NCBI RefSeq assembly: GCF_003367245.1
Contig: NZ_QRGR01000011.1
Location: 62,001-126,000 of the forward strand
Direction: 5' to 3'
Length of the DNA stretch: 64,000 bases
Source: Pontibacter diazotrophicus
GTDB lineage: Bacteria; Bacteroidota; Bacteroidia; Cytophagales; Hymenobacteraceae
Translations under genes and position numbers: made by a program
Shown here: positions 1-8,447 of the stretch, one piece after another
Position numbering within the stretch: position 1 is the first letter of the stretch
How the letters are laid out: each line of letters opens with the position of its first letter
The notes under the pieces: model-generated
Seen by the model: the letters and a program-made list of their open reading frames with translations, nothing else
Told to the model about the DNA's origin: nothing
The model's database searches: none

Positions 1-496
1 GCCTCAGAGAGGTAATATCCTGTGCAGTACCTATCAGGCGGGCGCTCTTACCGGCCTCCGTCACAAAACGCCCGATGTTATGGATATAGCGTGATTCCCC
101 GCAAGGCAGCACATAATGCATCGTAAAAGCATAGTTTTCCCTGTTTTGCAACGCATGGTGTATGATACGCTCCACCCTTTCCCGATCCGTTGGGTGCGTG
201 TGGCTGACAATACCGCTGAAGTTCAGGGCTGCATCTCCGGGCTGGTAGCCGTGGATGTAGTACATCTCATCCGTCCACTCCATTTCATCGGCTTCTATAT
301 CATAGCTGAAGCTTCCGATGCTGGCAATAGACTGCGTTTCGCGGAGTAGCATCTCGCTACACAGCAGTTTTTTTTCTGCAACATTCTGTAGCTGCTTATT
401 CTCACGCCCATTTGCCTCTGCCACACGGTTCCGCCTCACCCTTTCAGCCGATTCTCTGGCAGTTTCAGTTCTATTACCAGCTCCTGATTTACTCAT
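1..496 (-). CDS. PAS-domain sensory protein, N-terminal part (cut by window edge)
   Basis: The reading frame is open from an ATG at 496 down to base 1, giving 165 residues with no stop, so the C-terminal part lies outside the window. The first 40 or so residues are polar and helical (many E, R and N). From about residue 55 the sequence has the pattern of a PAS_3 fold: ASIGSFSYDIEADEMEWTDE, then MYYIHGYQPGD, then HTHPTDRERVE, and finally RLIGTAQDIT, which is the classic end of a PAS domain. Such domains usually precede a histidine kinase, a GGDEF domain or further PAS repeats. Which one follows here cannot be seen. No Shine-Dalgarno site is evident ahead of the ATG. The PAS call is firm; the output domain is unknown. 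Confidence 0.8.
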   Translation of the reverse strand, partial: MSKSGAGNRTETARESAERVRRNRVAEANGRENKQLQNVAEKKLLCSEMLLRETQSIASIGSFSYDIEADEMEWTDEMYYIHGYQPGDAALNFSGIVSHTHPTDRERVERIIHHALQNRENYAFTMHYVLPCGESRYIHNIGRFVTEAGKSARLIGTAQDITSLR

Positions 497-953
497 TTTA
501 AATTTCCGTTAAAGCAGATAAATAGAAGCAGGCTAGCCAGCGACCACTACCACACTACACATTTAGACAAAAGCAATGTTCAGTTACTTTTCCTCAGCCT
601 GCATCTTTATACCCCCTATAAAGTTACGCGTATTAAGAACAAGCTATTGATGATACCGGATGAATCATACTTTAAAGATCACAATTAAGTATTTACCGCT
701 CCGTATTTTACCACCTCCCTACGCATATTTCACCTTTGTGCAGCGGTAGCAGCCTCTATTGCCTGTTTGGTTGTTAGATAAGGAAATTCATATTTATTAT
801 ATCCAGAATATATACTTTATACTGACAACATGCTGCATGCAGGCTGTTCTACTGGTGAAACCTCTTTACCCTCTCCTTCTTATACGCTGCTTATAAACAG
901 CTATAGTAAGCCAGAAAGCGTAAACAGGCACAACTACAGAATAAAATCAGCAT
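497..953. other. Intergenic region between divergent PAS gene and NUDIX gene
   Basis: About 457 bases separate two divergently transcribed genes, so promoters for both should lie here. The region is AT-rich toward 780-830. I could not find a convincing TTTG/TAnnTTTG pair on either strand, and saw no strong hairpin, repeat or small coding region. Confidence 0.5.
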
Positions 954-1514
954 ATGAAAATAAAACGGACAGAGACGATATACAATGGTTTCTATACTTT
1001 CAGGAAAGTAATATTAGAAGATAAGGGCGAAGAGATTGAGCGTGAACAGTTCGACAGCGGTGGTGCTGCGGCGGCACTGCTATACGACACCACACAGGAT
1101 AAGTACATTTTTGTGAAGCAGTTCCGCTACAGTGCCGAAACCGATTTAGTAGAGGTAGTGGCCGGTGTTGTAGAAGACAACGATCCTGAGAAAACAATAT
1201 TAAAAGAAATAGAAGAAGAAACAGGGTATAAAGCTGACCACATAGAGCATATATGGGACTTTTTCACCTCTCCCGGCGCCTGTACCGAGGTGGTGCACCT
1301 TTATTATGCGGAGGTAAGTGCCAAAACTGAAAAAGGTGGCGGTTTAGATGATGAGCACGAAAACATTGAGATAATTACCCTAACTGAAGAAGAATTGCTA
1401 AGCCACCCCTTAAGCCACCCCTTACGGGACGCCAAAACCATTATTGCCGTGCAATGGCTGGCAGCCCGCCTCGGGAAAATCCCGCAAAAGCAGGAAACTT
1501 CTATAAAGAAGTGA
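954..1514 (+). CDS. NUDIX hydrolase, NudK-like (GDP-sugar pyrophosphatase type)
   Basis: A 186-residue protein. The NUDIX box runs from G71 to Y92 (GVVEDNDPEK then KEIEEETGY). It has the one-residue-shorter spacing typical of E. coli NudK rather than the textbook GX5EX7REUXEEXGU. Just downstream SPGACTEVVH (about residues 107-116) matches the SPGGxTE stretch of NudK and ADP-ribose pyrophosphatases. NudK-type enzymes hydrolyse GDP-mannose and related sugar nucleotides. The exact substrate here is inferred from these motifs only. Residues 150-157 (SHPLSHPL) come from a 12-bp tandem duplication. It stands alone on the plus strand and is convergent with the GH5-like gene. No Shine-Dalgarno site is visible. 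The family call is firm, the substrate moderately so. Confidence 0.85.
   Translation: MKIKRTETIYNGFYTFRKVILEDKGEEIEREQFDSGGAAAALLYDTTQDKYIFVKQFRYSAETDLVEVVAGVVEDNDPEKTILKEIEEETGYKADHIEHIWDFFTSPGACTEVVHLYYAEVSAKTEKGGGLDDEHENIEIITLTEEELLSHPLSHPLRDAKTIIAVQWLAARLGKIPQKQETSIKK
1399..1422. repeat. 12-bp perfect tandem duplication inside the NUDIX gene
   Basis: TAAGCCACCCCT occurs twice in a row (1399-1410 and 1411-1422). It adds four in-frame residues (SHPL repeated) and keeps the frame open, consistent with a recent slippage event near the protein's C-terminus. Confidence 0.8.
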
Positions 1515-1571
1515 TGTATGGGATGAACTGCAAGTGTAGCATGAAGCTGCGCTGCCCTCAACCATACCACC

Positions 1572-3086
1572 TCAGCCAATTTTCCGGATAGCCAGGGCGA
1601 TATCTGTCACAACAGCAGGAATTACTATGCTCAGGCTTCCCTGGATCGTATTCAGCGCCTCTTCCTGAAGTATCGGCCTGCCTTCAGCGGTACTCCACAT
1701 CGTGAAGCGGTACTTTCCTTCCGACATGCCGGGTACCTTCAAGCCTACCTCAATGGGCGGCACTGTTTGCTTGAACGTTCCTTCGCGCTTGCGTACAGTG
1801 TCTGTGCGCAGCACCCACACGACTGCCTGCTCCTCATCAGCACAGGCGAACACAGTTACTGCAGCAGTATTTGTCTGCACTTCATAGTTCAGGTTCTTAC
1901 GCCTGAAGTGCTTCCAGTCGATGAGGCTGGCGAAAGCGGCCATACTTTTCTGGGCGCGGCGCATGCCGTGTGTCAGGACGTGCGGATGGCGGTTTGGCCA
2001 GCGCATACCTCCTCCGGCACCACCAGAGGCAAAGTGCGCCCACTGCATGTGGCGGAAGTACTCATCGTCAAAAGGCTCCGGCAGCGTTTTTTTGCGATCT
2101 TTGAAGGCGTGGATCGGGCCATGTTCGCTGTCAAAAAATGGTCTCGCCTTATTCACATGCTCCAGCGCCTCCCGCACCAGCCGCCCCGTCACGATGGCGG
2201 ACCATAAGGTATCTTTGGGATTGTTGATGGTGGCCGCATCATAAAAATGGGTAGTGGCGAAATCGAGGTTAGGGTGACGGAAAATAGCATCCGCTACCTC
2301 CGGGTTCTCGTCCAGCACCGGCCCGTAAAGCGATACAGTCTGCGGATGGCTACGGCCGTACAAACGCATTTCTATTTCCCGCAGGTGCTCGCTTATATCT
2401 TTAATGAAACTATGGAAAACATCGGTTCTGTTGTTGGCATGGGCCGGGTGTATCTCGTTCCACAGGTCCCAGGCAAACAGAACGCCACTTCCGCCCCAGC
2501 GTTCCGCCACAAACGTGATCCTGTCTTTGATAAACTTTCGCGTATCAGTACACAACAGCCACTGCGGCCTGTCGCTGCACGGCCCGCCGTTCTTTTTGTT
2601 GTACGGGTGGTGCTTCCACCTGATCCACATCCAGAAAGTATCCACGGGCGTGAGCAGGATGCGGAGCTTATATTTGCCGCAAAGTTCAAACAGGTCGTCC
2701 CAGAGGCGCACCATGTTGGGCGAGAATGTACCGGCTGGACGCTCAAAATAACGGTTTTCTGTTTGCGCATACTCCAGCATAAAGCGCAGGCAGGTTACAC
2801 CGTGTTCAGAAAGCCACGCCAGGTGATCCTCCACCTGCTTCAGGTCCTTTCGCCTGAAAGCGTTGGCAAAGTCGGGCCAGGTAATGGCATCGTTTTGCCC
2901 GATGGGCGTCCAGTTCTCTCCCTCTTCCGTGATAAAATAGGGTGCGTCAGGGGCTACCTGTATCCAGGGAAAATCTGTTGCTCCACCCTGAAACGCCTGT
3001 TGCCCCTGCGCTGCAGCGCCGCTTTCCTGTTTCTCCTTTAAATCAGTTTTCTTTGAATTGAGTATGAGCTCCTTCGTCCGCTCCAT
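1572..3086 (-). CDS. GH5-like (beta-mannanase/cellulase superfamily) protein, no signal peptide
   Basis: A 504-residue TIM-barrel glycosidase-like protein. The clan A catalytic pair is visible: WDLWNEIHP (acid/base E211) and FFDSEHGP (nucleophile E321), with HFYD between them. Aromatic-rich barrel strands (TFWMWIRWKHH) suit a sugar-binding cleft. A beta-sandwich-like tail follows from about residue 400. The N-terminus is charged and lacks a signal peptide, which is unusual for an endo-glycanase. Its start lies 44 bases inside the 3' end of the UDP-galactopyranose mutase gene, so it is probably translationally coupled in a three-gene operon. It may process a lipid-linked or exported galactofuranose-containing glycan, but that is inference from context. 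The family is fairly sure; the substrate is unknown. Confidence 0.75.
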   Translation of the reverse strand: MERTKELILNSKKTDLKEKQESGAAAQGQQAFQGGATDFPWIQVAPDAPYFITEEGENWTPIGQNDAITWPDFANAFRRKDLKQVEDHLAWLSEHGVTCLRFMLEYAQTENRYFERPAGTFSPNMVRLWDDLFELCGKYKLRILLTPVDTFWMWIRWKHHPYNKKNGGPCSDRPQWLLCTDTRKFIKDRITFVAERWGGSGVLFAWDLWNEIHPAHANNRTDVFHSFIKDISEHLREIEMRLYGRSHPQTVSLYGPVLDENPEVADAIFRHPNLDFATTHFYDAATINNPKDTLWSAIVTGRLVREALEHVNKARPFFDSEHGPIHAFKDRKKTLPEPFDDEYFRHMQWAHFASGGAGGGMRWPNRHPHVLTHGMRRAQKSMAAFASLIDWKHFRRKNLNYEVQTNTAAVTVFACADEEQAVVWVLRTDTVRKREGTFKQTVPPIEVGLKVPGMSEGKYRFTMWSTAEGRPILQEEALNTIQGSLSIVIPAVVTDIALAIRKIG

Positions 3087-4275
3087 TTATGCCATTTTTT
3101 AAAGTAGCTGCTACTAAAGTTCCCTTGCCGTTTCCATTCCCGTTTAGAACGGCAACACCATCCAATACAAGAGGCTTTTCTTCCTGCGCTTCCTTCAGTT
3201 TTTTAAAGAGTGTCAGCGCCTGGGCCACTACCTGGTCCATGTTATAATATTTGTAGGTGGCCAGCCTCCCGGCAAAATATACATCTTTGGTCTGGTCGGC
3301 CAACTTCTTATACTGCTTGTATATGGCCGCATTCTCAGCCTTCGGCACCGGGTAATACGGGTCACCTTCTGCCTTCGGGTATTCATACACAATACTGGTT
3401 TTAAGATGCTGTTGCCCTGTCAGGTACTTGAACTCCGTTACGCGGGTGTAAGCGTGCTCGTTTGGGTAGTTAACCACCGCAGCAGGCAAATGCAAAGCAG
3501 TTTCCAGGGTCTGGTGCTTAAACTCCAGCGATCGGTAGGGCAGCTTTCCATACCTGAAATCAAAATACTCATCCACAGGCCCGGTGTAAATCATCTGCCT
3601 GAACGGTATTACATCGAGTATTTCATGGTAATCCGTGTTCAGCATGATTTTGATGTTCGGGTGGGCGAGCAGCCGCTCAAACATAGCCGTATACCCGTGT
3701 TTGGGCATGGCCTGGAAAGTGTCGGTGAAGTAGCGGTCATCCCGGTTGTTACGCACCGGCACCCGCGAAGTCACCGACTTGTCCAGTTCAGAGGGGTCCA
3801 TACCCCATTGTTTCCGCGTATAGTTGCGGAAGAATTTCTCATACAGCTCCCGCCCTACCTTGCTCACCACCACATCTTCGGAGGTACGGATTTCCGGCAC
3901 TTCTTCTGCCACAGACTTAAAGAAATCATCCACCTCAAAGGTGGTCAGGTGCAGGCCGTACAGTTTGTTGATAGTGTCTAAGTTAATAGGCATGGGCACC
4001 AGTTGCCCGTCCACACTAGCTAGTACGCGGTGCTCATAAGGCCGCCACTCCGTGAAGTTGGAGAGGTAGTCAAACACATCCTTTGAATTGGTATGGAAGA
4101 TGTGCGGCCCATACTTATGCACCAGAATTCCCTCCTCATTATAATGATCGAAAGCGTTGCCCGCTATATGCGGCCGCTTGTCTATGATGAGTACTTTTTT
4201 ATTTAACTGGGATGCAAGCCTTTCAGCCACCACACTACCGGCAAAGCCAGCCCCCACTATCAGATAATCGAACAT
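3043..4275 (-). CDS. glf: UDP-galactopyranose mutase
   Basis: A 410-residue flavoprotein that interconverts UDP-galactopyranose and UDP-galactofuranose, supplying Galf for surface polysaccharides. The N-terminal FAD Rossmann motif is GAGFAGSVVAERLA (residues 8-21), followed by IIDKRPHIAGNA and the UGM signature KYGPHIFHTN. RNYTRKQWGMDPSELD and the C-terminal YFAGRLATYKYYNMDQVV are also typical of the family. The last 35 or so residues form a Gly/Asn-rich tail not needed for the fold. It is the middle gene of a minus-strand operon, 45 bases after the glycosyltransferase gene and overlapping the GH5-like gene by 44 bases. Very secure. Confidence 0.95.
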   Translation of the reverse strand: MFDYLIVGAGFAGSVVAERLASQLNKKVLIIDKRPHIAGNAFDHYNEEGILVHKYGPHIFHTNSKDVFDYLSNFTEWRPYEHRVLASVDGQLVPMPINLDTINKLYGLHLTTFEVDDFFKSVAEEVPEIRTSEDVVVSKVGRELYEKFFRNYTRKQWGMDPSELDKSVTSRVPVRNNRDDRYFTDTFQAMPKHGYTAMFERLLAHPNIKIMLNTDYHEILDVIPFRQMIYTGPVDEYFDFRYGKLPYRSLEFKHQTLETALHLPAAVVNYPNEHAYTRVTEFKYLTGQQHLKTSIVYEYPKAEGDPYYPVPKAENAAIYKQYKKLADQTKDVYFAGRLATYKYYNMDQVVAQALTLFKKLKEAQEEKPLVLDGVAVLNGNGNGKGTLVAATLKNGINGADEGAHTQFKEN

Positions 4276-4320
4276 ACTTCTCCCTTTCTGCTTTAAATGA
4301 ATGAAAACCCTGGCTAAAGG

Positions 4321-5568
4321 CTAGGCTGTCTTGTGTTGTTGCAGTGCCTGGCTCATGAGCGCCACCATGCCGCGCCATGTGTTGTCCCAGGATCTGTCTG
4401 CCAGAAAAGCTTCTACTTCGCTGCGCCACTTCAGGTCGTTTGCCTGGCCCATGGCTGTTTCTACTGCAACTACAAACTCCTCCGGTGACCGGGCAATGTG
4501 CACCAGTTTTGCCTCCCCATAAGGCTGCACCACATCCCGCACAGGCGTGGACACCACCGGCTTTCCGGCCGCTAAGTACTCAGGTGTTTTGGTGGGGCTG
4601 ATAAATTCTGTTGATTCATTGATGGCGAATGGCAGGAGCGCCACTTCCCACCCGCTTATATAGGCTGGCAGTTCCTGGTACGTCTTGCCTCCGAGGTAGT
4701 GAATGTTCTGCCGCTTTGGCAAATCCGCCGGGTCAATCTTCACCACCGGTCCTACCATCACAAGCTGCCACTCCGGTCGTGTATCGGCTACGGCTTCTAA
4801 TAATTGTAGGTCCATCCGTTCGTCAATCACGCCAAAGAAACCGATACGTGGCTCCGGTACAGCAGCCTGGTCTGTGGGTTGGTCCAGCGGTTCTTTTGCT
4901 TTGGCAAAATGTGCCCTGTCAATACTGCTCGGGAACAGGTGCGTCTGCATGTGTTGCTTCTTCTTAGAGGCATAGAGGCTTTGGCCTCCGGTAAAAACCA
5001 AATCAGCTCTTTTGAACAGTTCCTGCTCCAATTCCTTTAAGCGTGGCGGCGAAAACTTAAACGCCGACAGCTCGTCCATGCAGTCATAAACGGTTAAAGC
5101 TGGTGTGAGGTGGTTTGAGAAGCTCAGGGCCATTGGGGTATAATACCAAAGCACGAAACGCTCCAGCAACTGCTCTTTCAGCAGGCTGTTCAGGAGCGTG
5201 CGCTGTGCTTCTTCAGCTTGTTCTGACGTTAAGCCGTGTGGCAAATGAGGAACCGCCACATACAGATTTTCTTCGCGGGAGGAGACATCCAGTCTTGGGG
5301 CCTGAGTTTGCCCGAAGATGGGTTCTTCTACAAAGAACACCCGCCCATACTTAGCAAACCTAGAAAGCAGGTGCTGAGGGCGCTGGTAAACAAAATCCCA
5401 GCGAAGGTGAGAAAGACAAACAACATCCGGCAGGCTTTGTAAGAAGTTATCGATTTCTGTTGTATTACTCTTTGATTTTCTTTTATCAGTAGGGGCCTTG
5501 GTAGTAGTGGCAGTCCAATTTTCACCGGATCTTTCCGAAACCGGGGGTATCAAGTTTGTTTTAAGCAT
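4321..5568 (-). CDS. Glycosyltransferase, GT4/TuaH-like
   Basis: A 415-residue GT-B protein. After a polar 45-residue leader, the sequence CLSHLRWDFVYQRPQHLLSR followed by FFVEEPIFG is the hallmark N-terminal domain of TuaH-like glycosyltransferases. GFFGVIDERMDLQLL and the C-terminal FISPTKTPEYLAAGKPVVST are the nucleotide-sugar binding motif of GT4 enzymes. It is first in an operon with UDP-galactopyranose mutase and a GH5-like gene, so UDP-galactofuranose is a plausible donor, although only context supports that. No membrane segments are seen, so it is probably cytosolic or peripheral. The family is secure, the donor and acceptor unknown. Confidence 0.85.
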   Translation of the reverse strand: MLKTNLIPPVSERSGENWTATTTKAPTDKRKSKSNTTEIDNFLQSLPDVVCLSHLRWDFVYQRPQHLLSRFAKYGRVFFVEEPIFGQTQAPRLDVSSREENLYVAVPHLPHGLTSEQAEEAQRTLLNSLLKEQLLERFVLWYYTPMALSFSNHLTPALTVYDCMDELSAFKFSPPRLKELEQELFKRADLVFTGGQSLYASKKKQHMQTHLFPSSIDRAHFAKAKEPLDQPTDQAAVPEPRIGFFGVIDERMDLQLLEAVADTRPEWQLVMVGPVVKIDPADLPKRQNIHYLGGKTYQELPAYISGWEVALLPFAINESTEFISPTKTPEYLAAGKPVVSTPVRDVVQPYGEAKLVHIARSPEEFVVAVETAMGQANDLKWRSEVEAFLADRSWDNTWRGMVALMSQALQQHKTA

Positions 5569-5874
5569 ATGTAATTAATAGTAAAAGCTGCAGCAGCAGG
5601 AACAGCTACAACAGGAACGTGTAAACATCCCTGTACATACGCACTTTAATCTTTTTAAAATACGCCATAAACACGTATAAACACTAAGTACAAATACGCA
5701 AAATGTTTAAACATTAAATTTATATAGTTATATATTCCGTTTTAAAATCTCCCTCCTACAAGCCCTGTTTTTACCATCCAGTTGTTTATGCTTATGAAGG
5801 CAAGGCCCTTTCCGGATGCTTTGTTATCTTTGCCAGCCTCACTTATCAAAAAGCCAAAGCAGCATTCTTAATTT
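5569..5874. other. AT-rich divergent intergenic region
   Basis: This stretch separates the glycosyltransferase operon (leftward) from the PD-(D/E)XK-like gene (rightward). It is AT-rich between 5690 and 5760. A candidate -7 box for the right-hand gene is listed separately. I found no clear promoter for the left operon, and no hairpin. Confidence 0.5.
5825..5832 (+). promoter_or_regulatory. Candidate Bacteroidota -7 box (TATCTTTG)
   Basis: TATCTTTG fits the Bacteroidota -7 consensus TAnnTTTG exactly and lies 42 bases before the ATG at 5875. A matching TTTG -33 element at the usual 19-21 base spacing is not evident, so this is only a half-supported promoter. Confidence 0.4.
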
Positions 5875-6597
5875 ATGCCCGGAGCAGCAAAAGAGACAGA
5901 AAAAGTAGTTAGCAATGGAATAGGGTTACGAAATGAACGCTCGCTGCATGCAGCCCTGAAACAATGGGCTGCGTTGCCTGAGGATAAGTTTGAAGTGCCT
6001 TTAGACGGTTACGTGATTGACATGGTGCGGGGGGATCAGCTCATTGAAATTCAGACCCGCAACTTTTCAGCCATACGAAACAAATTAACCTCACTTATAG
6101 CGCAACACAAGGTGCACCTGCTGCATCCTGTTACAGCTGAGAAATGGGTGGTGCAGGTGGATGCCACCGGGCAAAAGACAACTTCCCGCCGCAAGTCGCC
6201 TTACAAAGGGAAACTGACTGATCTGTTTGAAGAACTGGTGCGGATACCCGAACTAATGACACATGACAATTTCTCGTTAGAGGTGCTTTTCATCAATGAA
6301 GAAGAAGTCAGGTGCCGCGACGGGAAAGGCAGCAAGCACCGTAAACGGGTGAGCGTGGTGGACAGGCGGCTCATAGCAGTTGTTGCATCTCATCAGTTCA
6401 GTAATACAAAAGATTTTATCGCCTTTATACCCAAAACACTTCTCCAACCTTTTTCCAACAAAGATCTGGCTGCTTCTTTACAGTTACCGCTTCATCGTTG
6501 CCGCCAGATAACCTATTGCCTGCGTAAGATGGGAGCAGTCACAGTCGTCGGCAAAAACCGTAATGAGCTGCTGTTTAGTTCTCAGGAAGGAGATTAG
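5875..6597 (+). CDS. Unknown protein with PD-(D/E)XK-like pattern and C-terminal winged helix
   Basis: A 240-residue protein I cannot place in a named family with certainty. E21, D49 and E58-I59-Q60 are spaced like the E...D...(D/E)xK core of PD-(D/E)XK nucleases, with hydrophobic beta strands around them (GYVIDMV, LIEIQT) and a following helix/strand (AIRNKLTSLI, HKVHLLHPV). Gln stands in place of the catalytic Lys, a known variant. Basic stretches occur near residues 100-110 and 155-160. Residues 185-235 look like a winged helix (FSNKDLAASLQLPLHRCRQI). This suggests a DNA-binding protein with a nuclease-like or nuclease-derived fold. It is monocistronic with a -7 box 42 bases upstream. The gene is real; the function is inferred. 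Confidence 0.7.
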   Translation: MPGAAKETEKVVSNGIGLRNERSLHAALKQWAALPEDKFEVPLDGYVIDMVRGDQLIEIQTRNFSAIRNKLTSLIAQHKVHLLHPVTAEKWVVQVDATGQKTTSRRKSPYKGKLTDLFEELVRIPELMTHDNFSLEVLFINEEEVRCRDGKGSKHRKRVSVVDRRLIAVVASHQFSNTKDFIAFIPKTLLQPFSNKDLAASLQLPLHRCRQITYCLRKMGAVTVVGKNRNELLFSSQEGD

Positions 6598-6944
6598 CCT
6601 GCAAATAGGATGTTTGCTCCTCAGCGCAATTCACCCGGAAAGCAGTGCTGCCTTACATCATCCCTTACCCCCCTCTCCAATATCGATTACGCACCTCCTC
6701 TGTCAGAAAGTTTTTAGGATAACCTTTGCTTATCTGCAACTGTATAAATTACCCACATTACCCTGACACGATTTACCGACCCAACTGCTGCTTTCTCTCT
6801 ATCTGTTGAATAGAAAAGCAGCTTTGATGGAGAGTGTACCCAGCCAGTTGATTTGGCACGACACCCTTGCCTGCATCTCCAATTTTAGTACTATGCTCTC
6901 CTGTTTTGGCAGAGCTGAAACAGCTATACCTCTAAACTCAACCT
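6598..6944. other. Intergenic region with one weak hairpin
   Basis: The only structure seen is an 8-bp stem, GCTGCTTT (6787-6794) with AAAGCAGC (6815-6822), whose loop contains a further TCTAT/ATAGA pairing and which is followed by TTTG. It could end transcription from the gene at 5875, but it lies about 190 bases past its stop and lacks a real U-tract. No small gene was found. Confidence 0.35.
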
Positions 6945-8447
6945 ATGGAAACAAGTAACGCAGAAAGGCGCAAGAACACCGGGTTCAAAATCTCAAAATC
7001 CAAATTCCAGGCAGGCACTGCCAGCCCACAGGACCTTCATAACTTACCAACTCCCGCAAGACCCACAGTAGATGCCCGTGATGTGGTGGTTCCGGAAGGA
7101 TATACTGTGGAGCCCGTGATGGTAGGCCTCTCCTTCCCTACTGATGTAACATTCGACGATAAAGGAACCGTGTACGTGAGCGAAGGAGGCAGTTCGTGGC
7201 CCACCCGCCCCTATATGCCTGCCCGTGTTATTGCACTTCATGCTAACGGAGAGACCGAAACCATAGACATGAACGTGCAGGCTGGGCCTCGAGGCATTAC
7301 CTGGCGGGACGGCGAACTGTACATGGCCCTGAAAGGCGGCTATCATATGCAGATAGTCAAGTACAACCTCCAATCTGGTGAACTGAAAGTGCTGATTGAC
7401 TCGCTGCCCAGCGGGGGTTGGCACGAGCCCGGAGGACCTATTTTCGGGAAGGACGGACTGATGTATTTCGGAAACGGCTCTGTATCACAGCAAGGCGTGG
7501 TATTGCCGGCAGGGTTTACTGTGGATATGGCAAAGCACCCGTTGGCGCATGACGTGCCGGGGCAGGATGTGACACTGAGCGGGAACAACGTCAGAAGTCG
7601 AGACCCGCGTATGCCCTACCCTTATATGGTAGAGACAGGACCATTTAAACCTTTCGGGATAGCAGCAGAAAAAGGAGAAGTAGTAAAAGGCGATATCAAC
7701 TGCAACTCTGCCGTCTGGCGTTCCCGCCCGGATGGCACTGATATGGAACTACTGGCCTGGGGCATCCGGAATCCGTTTGGCATGGCCCTGAATGAGGAGG
7801 ATGAACTTTACGTAACGGATAATGATTTCGAGGAGAAAGGAGAACGTGCCATCTCCATGGACCCCGATTGTATCTGGCACATTAAAAATGCCTCCCAGCC
7901 TTTTGGCTCCATTACAACACCTGATTGGTACGGCTTCCCCGACTTCTGCCATGATGGACTACCGGTAAACCACCCATCCCACCTGCCAGGCAGAGGCACA
8001 CCGGCTGAAATGCTGATGGAAAATCATCCTCCGTTAGCTGGCCCTGCTGCCTTTTTAGAGCAGCCGCATTCCTGTATGTGCCGCATGGACTTTTCACGGT
8101 CAGATGCATTCGGCTTCCGAGGCGACCTTTTTGTGGCGGAGTGGGGAAGTATGGCACCCTTAAACTCACCACACCCGGAAGACCTCACCCATGGCTTCAG
8201 AGTGATTCGGGTAAACGTGAAAAACGGCACAGCAGAACCTTTTGTACATAACAAAGAGATGGGTCCGGCCTCTAAAGTAGGCGGCGGCGGTATAGAGCGC
8301 CCTGTTTCCTGCAAGTTCAGCCCTGATGGTAAGAGCCTTTATGTGCTGGATTTTGGCGGAGTGCAGGTAACATCAGGCAATATGCTGGCCTTTGCGCACA
8401 CAGGTGTTCTATGGAAAATAACTAAAAAGGAAGCGAATAATGGATAA
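6945..8447 (+). CDS. Sorbosone dehydrogenase-like beta-propeller protein
   Basis: A 500-residue six-bladed propeller protein resembling the L-sorbosone/PQQ glucose dehydrogenase superfamily. Recurrent blade motifs are visible: FPTDVTFDDKGTVYVSEGG, GPRGITWRDGELYMA, WGIRNPFGMALNEEDELYVT, FRGDLFVAEWGS and PVSCKFSPDGKSLYVLDFGG. The sequence WGIRNPFG is the usual superfamily signature. Family members are normally exported, yet the N-terminus here (METSNAERRKN) has no signal peptide. CHDG, CMCR and other Cys residues occur in the middle. Its stop overlaps the next gene's start by 8 bases, so the two are almost certainly co-translated. The fold is secure; PQQ dependence and the substrate are not demonstrable from the sequence. 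Confidence 0.75.
   Translation: METSNAERRKNTGFKISKSKFQAGTASPQDLHNLPTPARPTVDARDVVVPEGYTVEPVMVGLSFPTDVTFDDKGTVYVSEGGSSWPTRPYMPARVIALHANGETETIDMNVQAGPRGITWRDGELYMALKGGYHMQIVKYNLQSGELKVLIDSLPSGGWHEPGGPIFGKDGLMYFGNGSVSQQGVVLPAGFTVDMAKHPLAHDVPGQDVTLSGNNVRSRDPRMPYPYMVETGPFKPFGIAAEKGEVVKGDINCNSAVWRSRPDGTDMELLAWGIRNPFGMALNEEDELYVTDNDFEEKGERAISMDPDCIWHIKNASQPFGSITTPDWYGFPDFCHDGLPVNHPSHLPGRGTPAEMLMENHPPLAGPAAFLEQPHSCMCRMDFSRSDAFGFRGDLFVAEWGSMAPLNSPHPEDLTHGFRVIRVNVKNGTAEPFVHNKEMGPASKVGGGGIERPVSCKFSPDGKSLYVLDFGGVQVTSGNMLAFAHTGVLWKITKKEANNG

Noticed and set aside
116..512. Short plus-strand frames at the left edge
   Set aside because: The minus strand encodes a clear PAS domain across the same bases, running off the window edge.
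2247..3041. 264-codon plus-strand open frame opposite the GH5-like gene
   Set aside because: It lies antisense to a gene with clear catalytic motifs, has no domain signature, and its composition reflects codon bias of the other strand.
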